From the NCBI GenBank assembly GCA_003993805.1, contig RSEF01000004.1, positions 20,401,437 to 20,465,436 of the forward strand: 64,000 nt of DNA, read 5' to 3'. The notes beneath the pieces were generated by a model. It worked only from the letters and a program-made list of their open reading frames with translations, ran no database searches and was not told the origin of the DNA. This document shows, piece by piece, positions 50,901 to 62,205 of the stretch (position 1 is its first letter; each line of letters starts with the position of its first letter). Origin of the DNA: Himantopus leucocephalus (Eukaryota > Chordata > Aves > Charadriiformes > Recurvirostridae). A program made the translations under genes and the position numbers.

Positions 50901-52981
50901 AGAATCAGGCACGCTCCTGAGACCTGAATACCACTGTCTGCTGTCACATTCTTCTCTACTGACTTAATTTAAGGCCACATTGTTATTTGCTTTCAAGTAG
51001 TTCAAAAATAAGTTCTGGATGATACTGGGTTTGCTTTTCTTTCTCCAAGCTGTCCCAGCATGTTTAGTGCTCAAATTACGTGGAAACACAATATACACCC
51101 ACTTGTCCCTTAGTTGTGGGAATAGTTCAGGATTCCCTTCACGGTCCAGTATTTTAGTGATTGAAGTCTACATAGTCTATAATATAACTGTCCTGGAACA
51201 TGAATAACTTGTCAGGAACTGCAGAATAAAATCAAGCTGCGCTTTTAGTGGAGTGAAGCAGTGAATTTAAACAAAAGCAAATATTATAATGATATTTACT
51301 CACCATTTATTTCAAGGAGTCTGCCTTCATTCAAGACATGCAGGAAACTAATTTTGGGGCATTTCTTGATACTGCTGTAGTACTAAATGATGAGAAACCT
51401 TCTAAAATATATTAGTCTCTCATTTATTGGGTGATTATGAGACTTCTAGTATTTTAAAGACCATAATCCTCTGTGATACATGTGGCTAAGTCCTTCTACA
51501 TTATTTTACATTAGAAACTATCAAAATATTATTATTTACTAATTTTCAGGCACTATTATAGCGTAAAGCCCAGATTCAACTCCTTCCGTAATGCTGAGTG
51601 TGCTGCCTTCTCTATTGACCTCAGTGAGGACCACTTGAGGAGTAAGGTATTAATCAGAGGCAGAGACTAAGAGCTGGAGTAGGCAAGAAAACTGAAAATT
51701 GTGGGGTTTTTTCCTTTGCCTTCACCTTGGAACAGAAATACAGAGTCCAAAAGCCTTGGCTTTCTGCCTCCTTATGTCTGGGCTCTAGGAGAATTTATGG
51801 GGCAGTAGGACAAATACAGGACATGCAAAAGCAGATTGATTCTACCTGTTGAGCTGGATTTTGTGGTTTTGCTCAATATCCTGCTATTCCCCCAGCAAGT
51901 GGACACAAGTCAGTGCTCCCTTGTGGGCAGCAGGCGATCAAGGCTCAGCATTTTCTCTCCATCCAAGCTGGCAGCTTTGCCATCATCTCACTTTCCTAGC
52001 AAAAAAAGATCCAGTACAACAAAAATACATTTTTTTCCTCTGAAAAGTGATTTTAACCAACTGTGTTCTCCATTTGACCAGATTTATCCCCAGAGCATAT
52101 GCTAACTTTATCATGCAGTGTAATAAAAGTCCCATGAATTCCCTGTGTTCTCAAAGAGATTAAATAGCTATTAGAATAGACTTTTTCCATCTATTAGTCC
52201 ATGACTTCTTACCAGACAGACATCAGAGATACTACTGTAAACTGGGAATAGCTTGACATCTGATGTTAATTATTGAAATACAAGGCATGGCAAAGCAAGA
52301 ATAACCCCAAAAGATACACAACTAATTTGCTTTTTATCTTGAAAATGACACAAATGACATACCAGTAATTTTTTCTGACCTAAGTTCTACAAGCATAAAG
52401 ATCACAAAAACTTTGTCTTGCCTGTGTTACAGTTCTTAGATCTTCACGTTATATATCACAGCAGCAAATATCTTCATGATATCTTATCTAAACTAATATA
52501 GGTTGTTAGAGGTAGCTGTTGTCAAATTGTCATCTTTTGTCTTTTATGGCTAAGTAATATGCCAAGTGGTGTTATAAGCAATATTGTGTTCAGACAACAT
52601 TTTGGGCTAAAGAGCAGTGCTGTATTTCTATTCTCACATGCTGCATACAGCATTTGATGCACTCTGCGAATACAGAAGTTTACAACTCCACATGCTCATT
52701 AAAAGTTGATTAATCCCCTGTGTAAAATCACTACATAATTCCCTTGTAGAGGAGTTATGATTAGAGCCTCAAATGCATTCTGGATGGTGATTTTAGATGG
52801 GCAGTAGATGGAGTAAATGGGTAAAGTTAAGTAATAGGTAATGAATAAAAACTTAGTCATCCTTAATGTTACAGTGGTTATAATTGGAAGCTGCACAATT
52901 TTATGTGGAATTGTACAGTGGATTAGAGCAAATAAGGCTCGGAAAGATCATAACCTTTTTGTCTTTCCTTGCTAATTTTAG
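47934..52981 (+). other. IL1RAPL2: IL1RAPL2 intron before the transmembrane exon
   Basis: A 5.05-kb phase-1 intron, GT at 47934-47935, AG at 52980-52981 after a T-rich tract (TTGCTAATTTTAG). The base composition is AT-rich and even. I recognised no transposon, RNA gene or extra exon. Open frames of up to 89 codons are present on both strands and look like chance. Confidence 0.85.
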
Positions 52982-53125
52982 ATTTGATCTACAAAATAGA
53001 GCTTGCTGGAGGACTGGGAGCCATCCTTCTTCTGCTTATTTTGCTCGTGACCATCTATAAGTGCTACAACATAGAGTTAATGCTGTTCTACAGACAGAAC
53101 TTTGGAGGAGACGAAGCAGCTGATG
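52982..53125 (+). CDS. IL1RAPL2: IL1RAPL2 coding exon: transmembrane and juxtamembrane segment
   Basis: This 144-bp exon encodes 47 full codons with split codons at both ends. It starts [15 protein letters not shown] (aspartate split G|AT). A single hydrophobic helix of about 19 residues, [19 protein letters not shown], runs from 53002 to 53058. It is followed by a stop-transfer-like [12 protein letters not shown] segment, which places the following part in the cytoplasm. The exon ends NFGGDEAAD plus one base. Splice sites are TTTTAG|A at 52981/52982 and GATG|GTAAGC at 53125/53126. Both flanking introns are phase 1, so the exon is symmetric and could be skipped without changing frame. The [11 protein letters not shown] wording is that of IL1RAPL2; the paralogue has a slightly different version. 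The acidic GGDEAAD linker seems to be the least conserved part compared with my memory of the mammalian protein. Confidence 0.96.
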
Positions 53126-53461
53126 GTAAGCAGTTGCTCAGGAAACTCAATATATGCAATGGAAATATCTCACAGACCCAAAGTGATGAAACTTCTAAGA
53201 TTGAAATGAATCCCAAAAGATATCTGCTGCCAGTTTAAGTTCAAACTACTAAGGACCCAACAATGTAAAGCCCTAAGACTTCCTCCCAGAGCCCCTTGAA
53301 ATCAATGAGTCTTTTCACTGACACGTCACTGGGCCATGCCGTAAGCAAATGGGAGTAAGATGAATTGTTCATGGGTCTGTTATAGAGGCCTGAATGTCAT
53401 TTGTGAACTGATTCCTCAGAACTCTTCACATTCATGTGTCCCAGTGCCACATATAATGGTT

Positions 53462-53526
53462 TAATGGTTGGACTAGATGATCTGAAAGGTCCCTTCCAAC
53501 CTTAACGATTCTATGATTCTATGATA
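53462..53526 (+). mobile_element. CR1 LINE 3' terminal fragment
   Basis: About 65 bases of the CR1 3' end in sense orientation: GGTTGGACTAGATGATCTGAAAGGTCCCTTCCAACC followed by GATTCTATGATTCTATGAT. This close match to the avian CR1 tail suggests a comparatively young, heavily 5'-truncated insertion. It lies in the intron before the first TIR exon, about 340 bases after the transmembrane exon. Confidence 0.93.
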
Positions 53527-53747
53527 TGCCCAGGATCACTTCTCCTGAGATCCATACTGTATGTGGGCAGCCCTTTCACCAGGTATTTTTCATTAAGTAT
53601 TTCCATTTAATTGTCTTCAGGCTGCCAACTACCTCCAATAACTAGCGAGAGGCGATGGTTATTGAGGTTAACTAGTTACCTCAGTTAATTGTGAGACTGT
53701 AAACAACGTAGTGGGAACGTACAGCTTGCCTGGAGAGTGTGTTTAGG

Positions 53748-53753
53748 AATAAA
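53748..53753 (+). promoter_or_regulatory. Possible intronic polyadenylation hexamer AATAAA
   Basis: A canonical AATAAA on the gene strand with a T/G-rich stretch (TGTTTTCAGTGTTC) about 10 bases later. It lies 510 bases downstream of the in-frame stop at 53236-53238. The hexamer is common by chance in AT-rich introns, so its use is only a possibility. Confidence 0.2.
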
Positions 53754-56280
53754 CTAGGCTGTTTTCAGTGTTCTTCCCCTTCCCGTTCCTCTCACTAGCA
53801 TATTCCGTTTGGTGCCTAAAGCTAAACATGTATTTTTAAATTGAGGCTTTAATTGTCCTGAATATCGAACATTCCTGCTCCTATGAAGCTGGAGTAAACC
53901 CTGCTAAACTAAATCCAAGCACTTTAAATCCCATTTTTATATTCTTAACACCTCTATTATAGCATAGTTAGTATGTTATTAATATGCATATAACTAGTGT
54001 CTGCTAAAAATCTGAAGTACAGTGTTCACAATACGAAGTACAGGTAGTTTTCATAGCCCACTGCAACACTTACGAGTCATGTAGGCAGTCTGGAATGGTA
54101 TATCTAGAAACAATAATGTATTTGAAAAAAGAGCAGGAAACACATTTCCCCTATTGCGCCAAAACAATGTGCAGTTGCACAGGCATTTTGCTTTCTGCAG
54201 TTAGCATTACTGGTATCAAAATAATAAATGTTTTTTTAACACTGAATAGATACAGTGTTAAAGTGTTTTGCTACAATGAAATCCATAGGAGTTTTGGAGA
54301 ATGCCTGGAATGACATCCAGGGGATTTTAGAATGTGGAATGATAAATAGCAGGAATAGAGGTCAGGAAATTTCCTCTTCCTCAATCTTTGTGTGTGAGTG
54401 CGAAAACCTAAGATGATGCTTTTTTCATACTACACAATACTGCAAAATATGTATGCTGATACCTAGGAGAAAGTGAAGGGTGACTTTTTTTGTTTTTGAA
54501 GTAATTTACCTCTAACACTGTGGGATTATACCAACGTAACATCCCTGGTCCACACCAACAAAAAGTGATCCAAAGTGGTAACTTCCTCCAGATTGCTTTG
54601 ATTCATTTATCTTGTGTTTTCAGTGTGAAGCTGCTGCATTTTTATTCATGTAACTTCCTTGGTTCAATCAATTTTTAATTTATGAAACAATATTATTTTC
54701 TAGTTGTTTAGAGGAAGCCCCATGAGTACATAGGGGATTCTGTGTGCATGTTAATTCTGAAAACACCTTTTCTTTTTCCAGTGCATGATTTTAGAACTAT
54801 TGCAGCTTTGTGTCTCATTCTGATACTGCAGAATGAAAGATGGAGACAGAATATTACTGAAATCAAAGCATATAAGGGGATGTTTCTTTCTACTTCTGTA
54901 GGCTATAGTGGGAACATACAGAGCTCCCATGAGCAGTCAGCTGTATAGACGTAATTGCAGGGTCATCTTCCAGTTATACATGTATTTCTGTAAAATAGAA
55001 GATTTGGAACTCAGCAGGTTTGCTCTATTCCTGTTTCTAAAAATATCCTATGTAAGCAATGTTGGATGCATGCACTTCCTGTGTTGTGTGTAGCACTGTT
55101 TTTAGGAAAATGATACTGAGGATTAAGGGAAGACATTTAGAGAATGGCTCCAGACAGTGCTGCATCCAAGGCACACAGAGCAAGCTGTGGGCAAGCATGG
55201 ATAGGTCCGTCTGCTATGTCCTGTGTATGTGAAGCTTATGAAGAGGGAGTCAAGACCGTAGAGATGTAACACAAGCATACGGACTCACAAGAGCCCGAGG
55301 GAACTGGTTCCGTCTACGTCTTGCTTACTTGTGTTGTGAATAGAGGTGACTGGAGAGGGCAGTTTTACCCACGCAGCTGGAAAGGGCAGGAGGCTCGGGG
55401 TCTGCTTGCACACGATCCGTGCATGGCTTTCATGCTGCCTTATAACCAGGCATGTCAGTGCTCTGGGGCTGGCTTTGCTGCCTTTGCAGAGCTCTCAAAT
55501 GTTTGCAGGGATGTTTGTCTCCCAGATCGCTTGGTGGCTGGCTTCTCTTAAAAGGTTTTGGCAGGCTTCATTACAGACAGGGTAACAGGTTTTGGACAGG
55601 TCTCCAAAGCTGACTGGCCTTTATTTCTTTGCTGGTTGTTCTCCTGTCATCTTTCCATCAGTAGCTACTATTTTTGTATGCTGTTGATTTCAGAGAAATA
55701 TCAGCAAGCCAGGTGGACATCCTCCCATGCAGCTATGGTGACACTAGGCAAATTGCCTATTACAAATATATAATTATTCCCATGCTTTGTCTGTAGCTCT
55801 GACCCTCATGGGTCTGGTTTTGTGTCAAGAATTATAAGAAAGTAACCATCATTTCAAGGTCATCAAGGAATGCATTGTATTGTGATTAGCTATTTTTTCT
55901 TTTTATCAGAGTATATTGATGATTTTTAACTGCTTTAATTATCTTCCATATGCGCTGTTCTTTACAGATAATTGGTACTCAACAATCCTTCATTCATGCA
56001 GTTTTGTCCTCACAACATTAACTATTTGATTTTTCATTTTCTGTAAATAATGGCAGCTGTGCTTTTCCCTGGAGACTGAATTGCTGAAGGTTGACTTTTT
56101 CAATATACTGTTTTCCATTAATGCAGAGGAATAGCAAAGAGAAATGTCATGAAGGCAATCTGATCCCAGCATGGATCCCAAGCTCAATAGCGGTGCCACT
56201 TCTGTTCTTGGCACAGTCACCAGCTCTTAGCTCAGTGTTTCAGATGCAGAGAGCTGGAGACAAGCCCCAGTGCTGTGAAG

Positions 56281-56304
56281 GAGGAGGAGGAGGAGGAGGA
56301 GGAG
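56281..56304. repeat. (GAG)8 trinucleotide repeat
   Basis: Eight perfect GAG units in intronic sequence. Open frames crossing it show Gly or Leu runs, which are a product of the repeat and do not indicate a protein. Confidence 0.92.
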
Positions 56305-57117
56305 TGTTGCCTTTTCTAGCCAAACCGCTGTCCTCATGCGGTGTTGCCTGGGTCCCCTCTGTGACCCACTGCTTTCCTCCATCTTTTGATGAAGCTTTGC
56401 CTCCACCCCTGAGCTGCAGGCAGAATGGAGGGGCAAGTCTCGCCCTGCGCCCCATTTGCTCTTGGAGTTACTTCTTTCTCTCATACTGTGAGCCCCAAGT
56501 AAAGTATTTAAAATGTCTGGGATCAAGTGACCTCTAAAATTATGACATTGGTTTTAAAGACTACAAGACTTTCTGAAGAAATGCTTTGGACTGTTTGTCA
56601 TTGTTTTCTGCGTAATTGCTATTCGTTTGAGTTAAATCATGTATTTTCTCACAATTACTTCCGCAAGGAAGTTTTCCTTGCTCAAAACTTTCCAAACTTT
56701 CCAGGCTCAAAAAGTTTTCCAAGGTCAAGACTTTCACATAATCATAGCACTCTTGAGGCATAGCAGTTGAAAGATTTCCATTAGCAATATGTAAAGGATT
56801 AAAATAAAAAGTTCCAGCTTTAGTATTTGTATCAAAATTTTGCCCATGATCTTTTCAGATGTGAAATGCGTACACTGACCACATGAAGCAGAGTCAGTAA
56901 CTAGCTCAACGTGCAGAATAAAACTGAAAGGGTATTGTTTGTCTGGATCTGAAAGATTTCTCTGTGGAAGCTGGACTCTACGTTCCTGTGACAAGTCCCA
57001 GTTTTGTTGGGAAATGCTTAATCATTTCAAGGAATAATATGATGTCCTAGTACTTTCCTGTATTCTTTATAGTGCTCTTGCAAACAGCTGGCTGAACATG
57101 AATTTGTTTTCTTACAG

Positions 57118-57288
57118 ACAACAAAGAATATGATGCGTATCTTTCATACACCAAAGTGGATCCTGATGCATTAGATTGTGATAATAACGAAGAGGAGCAG
57201 TTTGCACTTGAAATTCTGCCGGATGTTCTAGAAAAGCACTATGGGTATAAGCTCTTCATTCCGGATAGGGACCTGATCCCTAGTGGAA
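57118..57288 (+). CDS. IL1RAPL2: IL1RAPL2 coding exon: N-terminal part of cytoplasmic TIR domain
   Basis: This 171-bp exon encodes 56 full codons plus split codons. The start [15 protein letters not shown] holds TIR box 1 (YDAYLSY, 57129-57149). The end [15 protein letters not shown] holds box 2 and the BB-loop region (RDLIPSG, 57267-57287), the surface used for TIR-TIR contacts in this superfamily. Between them is [17 protein letters not shown], the first TIR helix. Splice sites are CTTACAG|A at 57117/57118 and GGAA|GTAAGT at 57288/57289; both phases are 1, so the exon is symmetric. The [15 protein letters not shown] stretch resembles IL1RAPL2 (DxLDCDN) rather than IL1RAPL1. The remaining TIR exons, with box 3 and the long C-terminal tail typical of this subfamily, are not present before the end of the window. 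No inactivating change is visible. Confidence 0.96.
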
Positions 57289-60200
57289 GTAAGTATTTCT
57301 GACCTCTCGGGTTTAATTCTCTCTGATGTGTCATGAAGGCCTGGACTGTGTGATAAGTACTAGATATAGGAAACCTCTCTTTGTGAAGTGGTTGTGAGGA
57401 TTTGAAAAGGTTCCTCAGTACTACAAATTTGAGCTCCAGGTTAGAACTTGTTCCTGCACCACTGAAATCAGAGGGCACTGCCGTTGATTGTAGTGGGGGC
57501 AGGAGCTGGACCTTCCTACCAGGGAATGCTGCAGCACTGCAAGCAATACTGTAGTCCAAAATCTCTACATCAGACTCAGGTAGCTAAGCAGGAAACTTCA
57601 GAAAAAAATTTTGTAGTCTGTTTTACCATTGAAAATGGGATTATTTTTTTCCCAGTAATTATTTGTTTGTCTACAGCAGCTTTACAAGTAAAAGTCGTCT
57701 TTCCCATTGTCTTTTGGTTTTTTTCCTAACTTTGAAGTCTCATAAATTGCTATAATAGGTTCTCAGTTAACGGTATAGATGCAATTTTTTCATTAGAGTT
57801 TTGACCAAATGTTGCATTTCTGAGCAGTGTTGGTATTGTGCAACCAATTGGTATTGTGTAAGTAATACTAGGTCTTCAGAGGACTATGTACAGCCAGCGA
57901 TCCGATGCTGTTTTCCATGCTGACGGTGAAATACAGTTGTCCATTTCAAATCATTTTGCTGCCATGTCTGAAGATTCAGCAGCACCTTTGGATGTCTGTA
58001 CCAACAGTTAATGCCTTTCTAGCTGTAGTTATGGCATCTCTTCTTCCAGATTCATTTTTGGACAAATCAAAAAAGACCATGAATCATACGCATCATGTTG
58101 ATGAATTTTGAATGCACAGTATGTTTGCTTTAATATCACATTTATTTGAAATGGTACCCTTGTGAAAAATAAGCTTTTACGAATTCTGTCTGCAAATCGC
58201 TTCCTCGGAAAGCATAAGATGACAATATGAACTTCTCTCTGTATATGCTACTGTATAGGAAATATGAATATTAAAACAAAGCAATGGCTGTGCTGGAGCA
58301 GATGTCCCGAAACATGAAACAGCTAGAACATGGCTGCATTAGCAACCTGCCTGCCAAAAGACTTGAAACTGCTGCCTTGCTGCTGCCAAAACCCAGTGCC
58401 TGCCCTAGAAGCTGGAGCCTACTTCCTCTCTGACATTTGAGGGAGCTGGAAACAGAGCTCTGAATCCTGTACCGTTGGGAAAGAGGAGTCAGAGCCTAGT
58501 CAGAGATCATGCAAAGTCTCGTGTAGTGGCTTGAATTTCTCATGTGCATTTGCAGCTCGTAGATTAGAGCTGCTTCCCCTATTCCTTTTATCCTGCCCAT
58601 GCAAGGTGTGAATTTTACTCCCTTACTGACATATTCCAGAAAGGGGACTTGGCTTGTAGCCTTCCTATTTCTGACTGCACAAGCACGTAGTACTGAACTT
58701 ATAGATATTATTAAGATAAAATACATCTTTTTGTGTTAAAAATAACAGAACTGTTGTAAATAGTTGTTTCATATCCAACAATATAGCAGTTATACATAGC
58801 AATTATACAAGTGAATTAGAGTTTAAAGCTAGCCCTTCAATGATAACTATACTGAGGCACAGATTAATCTGAAATGAGATTCTTCCTTCCAATTGCCGTA
58901 CCAGCCAGCATGGTATTTTATTTTTGTCAGTCAGACACTCAGCAAATACTTGTCATCACTTTGGGTATTCATTAAACCTCTCCTGAAAATGTAGGGTACC
59001 TGAAAATGTCAGTTCTCATTTATGAACATTCACAGATTTAATACCTCTTTTTTCCTCTCAAACTCACTTCTTCAGTATTATGAAAGGGCCTGATTCTAAC
59101 ACATGGAGCTTCAAGAACGCTTAATCAGACATAATGACAATGCAGAATAAAATGTGGAACTGAAATGAGTGTGATTTGCATGCTTTAGCTTTGAAAAAGA
59201 TATGGGGGAAGGCACTTTATTTTGAGGGGCCAAGAGGGAGGGAGAGGTGATGGGAAAGGAGGGAAGACTCAGACTCCTGTATTTGTAAGCTCTCCATGTG
59301 CACTGGAGAAGTGGAACGTGGCTGTGTTCTGCCTAACGCTCACCAGTCTTTCAAGGACTTGCAGTGCTTAGTGAAGAGAGCAGGCAGTGTGACGTGGTAT
59401 GGACCTGCTAGAAACTTCAGAGGTAACCATAAGAGTGACTGTCTCCAAGAGCGGCAGATATGACAAAATATATAGGTCTTCAGGGGAGATTTCTATAGAA
59501 AAATAGGGGTTTGATCACAGTTATCTTTTTCATTTTAGGTAATATCACTTCTCACATGTACTTCATTTCCTTGTCTTTTGCTGTAAATGACTTTCAGTGT
59601 AACACAGTGCTTTCCTACTCACCATTCTGATGTGTTTCCTTCTATATCTTGTGTACTTAAATGTGTACCATTCCACTAGTACAGCAAATAAGGTGTGTTT
59701 TGTAAGGCTGGTTGTTTCATATAATCTCTGCAATTTTAAGGTGCTGCCACAGGAGGGTGTGCATTATTGCGCTTGCTTCCTGGCATGAAGCAATACATAC
59801 AGCTGCTACTTGGATTTGAGAGCAAGTGAAAAATAGATTTGTTAAATAGTATTTCATTAACTTTCTTGCACACTTCTCTGAACAAACTGAAAAGCTGACT
59901 TCAGAAAAATTCAGAGACAAGTTTGATTATGTTTTTGTCCAGCTGGTTCATCTCTAACCTCTGGGGAAAAGCTATGATAGACTCTGCATGTCCCTGTGCA
60001 GCCGAGGGAGAGATAACAGCCAGATGTGACTTAGCTGGGATGTGCATACCCAGCAGCGAGCTCCTCTGCACTGCATATCTGAGCTTTGCATTTCAGCTCT
60101 GCGCTGAGGACTGTTTGTTTCAGGGATTCCCAGGGAGCGACTGTTGCTCTCCCTAGGAGGACAGAGGTGATGGCTGTGGGGACTGAGGCCACCACTTCAC

Positions 60201-61734
60201 CGTTGGGAAGCAGATCCCTGGCATCCAGAGTTCAGGTCAGATGGGGCTGAGTCATGCAGTACATGTTGGTTTCTGTGCCCTGCTGGGATACAAATGTTAT
60301 CCCAGTGGAGTGTTTTGTCCTAGTGGGAGAATCACCTTGAAGAACGCTGAGGGCCTCAGTGGTGCTCACCACACGGTGGCCAGCAAGGACCTTTGTGGTG
60401 ACTCTCGGAGCTGCCTGAGAGCAGCACAGATGGACCCGGCTCCCCAAACTCGCGAGGTAGAAACGGGGCTCCAGTAGCCACCGCTTCTCGCTCATGCAGA
60501 AGCCCACATGGCTATGCAGGCTGGAAGATGAGAGGGGTGACACAGCACGGAGACATGCCAGTGTGCTGTGTAAGCAGCAAGACCAAGTTTGTAACCCAGG
60601 ATTTGAGTTGCATGTTATAGAAAGTACGATAGCAGCTATTCTTTCTTAAAGAATATTCTTTGGTTGTAACAGAGTGAGTGTTCTTCATTCTGTCAAAGCT
60701 GACAGCACATATACTTTTCTGCCTAGGTAACTAAGGCATAATTGAACATGTTAGCCTCTATAAGACGACTATGATCCCTAAGGTACAGTTGCAGTTGTTA
60801 CTGAAGTTTCTTAGCAGTTATCATTTTTTCCACCCTATTAGTGTTCAGGGCTTTTTTAACAAACCCTTTCCCATAGCAAGCAGACTCTCCAGCCCTGTGA
60901 GCTTTTAAATTCAGTATTAGGAGACCCGAGGAGAGTGAACACTTGGGCGGGGGGTGGGGAGGAATAGGAATAATTATGTTTTTACCTGAGCCATTTTCTG
61001 TCTTGCTAAGGATGATGTGTCTACAGAGAGAAAGCTCTGTTTGCACTTGACTCTTCTAAAATTGGGACTATATCAGAGGAAGATACTTTTCTCACATGGT
61101 TTCTGCAAATTATTTTAAACCCTGAAAGTGAAGAGGTCGAAACTGTCAAGTTGGATTTTTAATACCAGCAATACAAATCTATTAGAGCATCATCTAGTTG
61201 CTCTCTAAGCATACGTGTGTTTGATCTTGACAGGATTGAAAAAACATCAGCAATTCACTCCAGCTCAGCCCAGGGTAAAGAGATCAGGCACTGAAAAGAA
61301 TAACGGTGATGGAATAAAAATCTTTGCTTTTACCTGAAAAATGAGAGCTTGTCAGCACAACAGGAGAGCACCTAAGGCATGTGATAAAAGCACCCAACAG
61401 TCAATATTGCAGTTCTGGCACTTTGTAGTTTTGTCTGCCCATCTGTGTGGTTCTTGCCTGCTGAAGTCCAGCTTCCTGGGTTCCTGGATGAAGAAAACCC
61501 CATTGGGCTGTGTGTGTGGAGTTCCCAAGGGGCCTTAATTAGGTATGATACGCCATTTATGTGGAATGGGAATAGAGTATCCAGCTCCACAAACTCCTTT
61601 CAGAAGTCCCTGATTGTCTACTCTGTATGAATTTCACACTTAATGCCAGGCATGGGCAGGGGTAGCAGGGATACAGAGGAATGATAGTAGAAAGTGGAAG
61701 AAATATAAGAAAAGCCAGAAAGGCTGGCGACCCT

Positions 61735-62205
61735 GTAACAGTACACTGAAGGCCTCCAAGGTGGTCAGGGAGCTGGAGCACACAGTACAAGAGGAGAGCC
61801 CAGAAGAACCGTGTTTCTTGAAGAAGAGGCCAACAAAGACAAAGCCAACAAAGACAAAGCCAAGGACAACCATATTATGGTTGTCTTTCCACTGGAAAGC
61901 ACAAAGATGGAGACAGACTCTTCTCAGGGGTGCACTGTTGTTGAACAAGAGGCCACAGGTGTGAGTTGAAACACTGAAGATTCCATTTAAACATTTGGAA
62001 AATTTTCCTCACCATGAGGGTGGTCAGACACTGTAACAGAACCCAGAGACACTGAGAAGAAACCTCCAACCTTGGAGGTCTACAGAACTCTACTGGAAAA
62101 TGCCCTGAGCAATCTTAGCTGGTCCTGCTTTGGGCAGGGTGTTGACCTGGAGACCTCCAGAGCCCCTTTCTAACCTGTATAAGTCTATAAATCTTTGATT
62201 CTAAA
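61735..62205 (+). mobile_element. Decayed CR1 LINE fragment (end of ORF2 and 3' UTR)
   Basis: Collinear similarity to CR1 in sense orientation: AAGGTGGTCAGGGAGCTGGAGCA near 61757, then CTTGAAGAAGAGG near 61818, GACTCTTCTCAGGGGTGC near 61916 and CAAGAGGCCACAGGTG near 61946. It continues with CCTCACCATGAGGGTGGTCAGACACTG near 62008, CCTTGGAGGTC near 62070 and GGGCAGGGTGTTGACCTGGAGACC near 62134. The tail is CCCTTTCTAACC then ATAAATCTTTGATTCTA. Many substitutions and indels, including a 15-bp tandem duplication and a perfect palindrome, have destroyed any coding capacity. Confidence 0.85.
61831..61860. repeat. Perfect 15-bp tandem duplication inside a CR1 remnant
   Basis: CAACAAAGACAAAGC occurs twice, back to back, followed by CAAGGAC, which may be the start of a third degenerate copy. 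It lies where the CR1 consensus has no such repeat. Confidence 0.9.

Larger units (their letters stand above)
53126..57117 (+). other. IL1RAPL2: IL1RAPL2 intron before the first TIR exon
   Basis: A 3.99-kb phase-1 intron from GTAAGC at 53126 to TTCTTACAG ending at 57117. It carries an avian-type CR1 3' tail at 53462-53526 and a (GAG)8 microsatellite at 56281-56304. A canonical AATAAA lies at 53748-53753, about 510 bases after the in-frame stop that would be reached by reading through the donor. No other exon was seen. Confidence 0.85.

Noticed and set aside
56091..56537. 148-codon + strand frame with a Gly run
   Set aside because: The run is produced by the (GAG)8 microsatellite; the rest resembles no protein.
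61761..61964. 67-codon + strand frame with TKTKP repeats
   Set aside because: It lies entirely in the decayed CR1 and its repeats come from the 15-bp tandem duplication.
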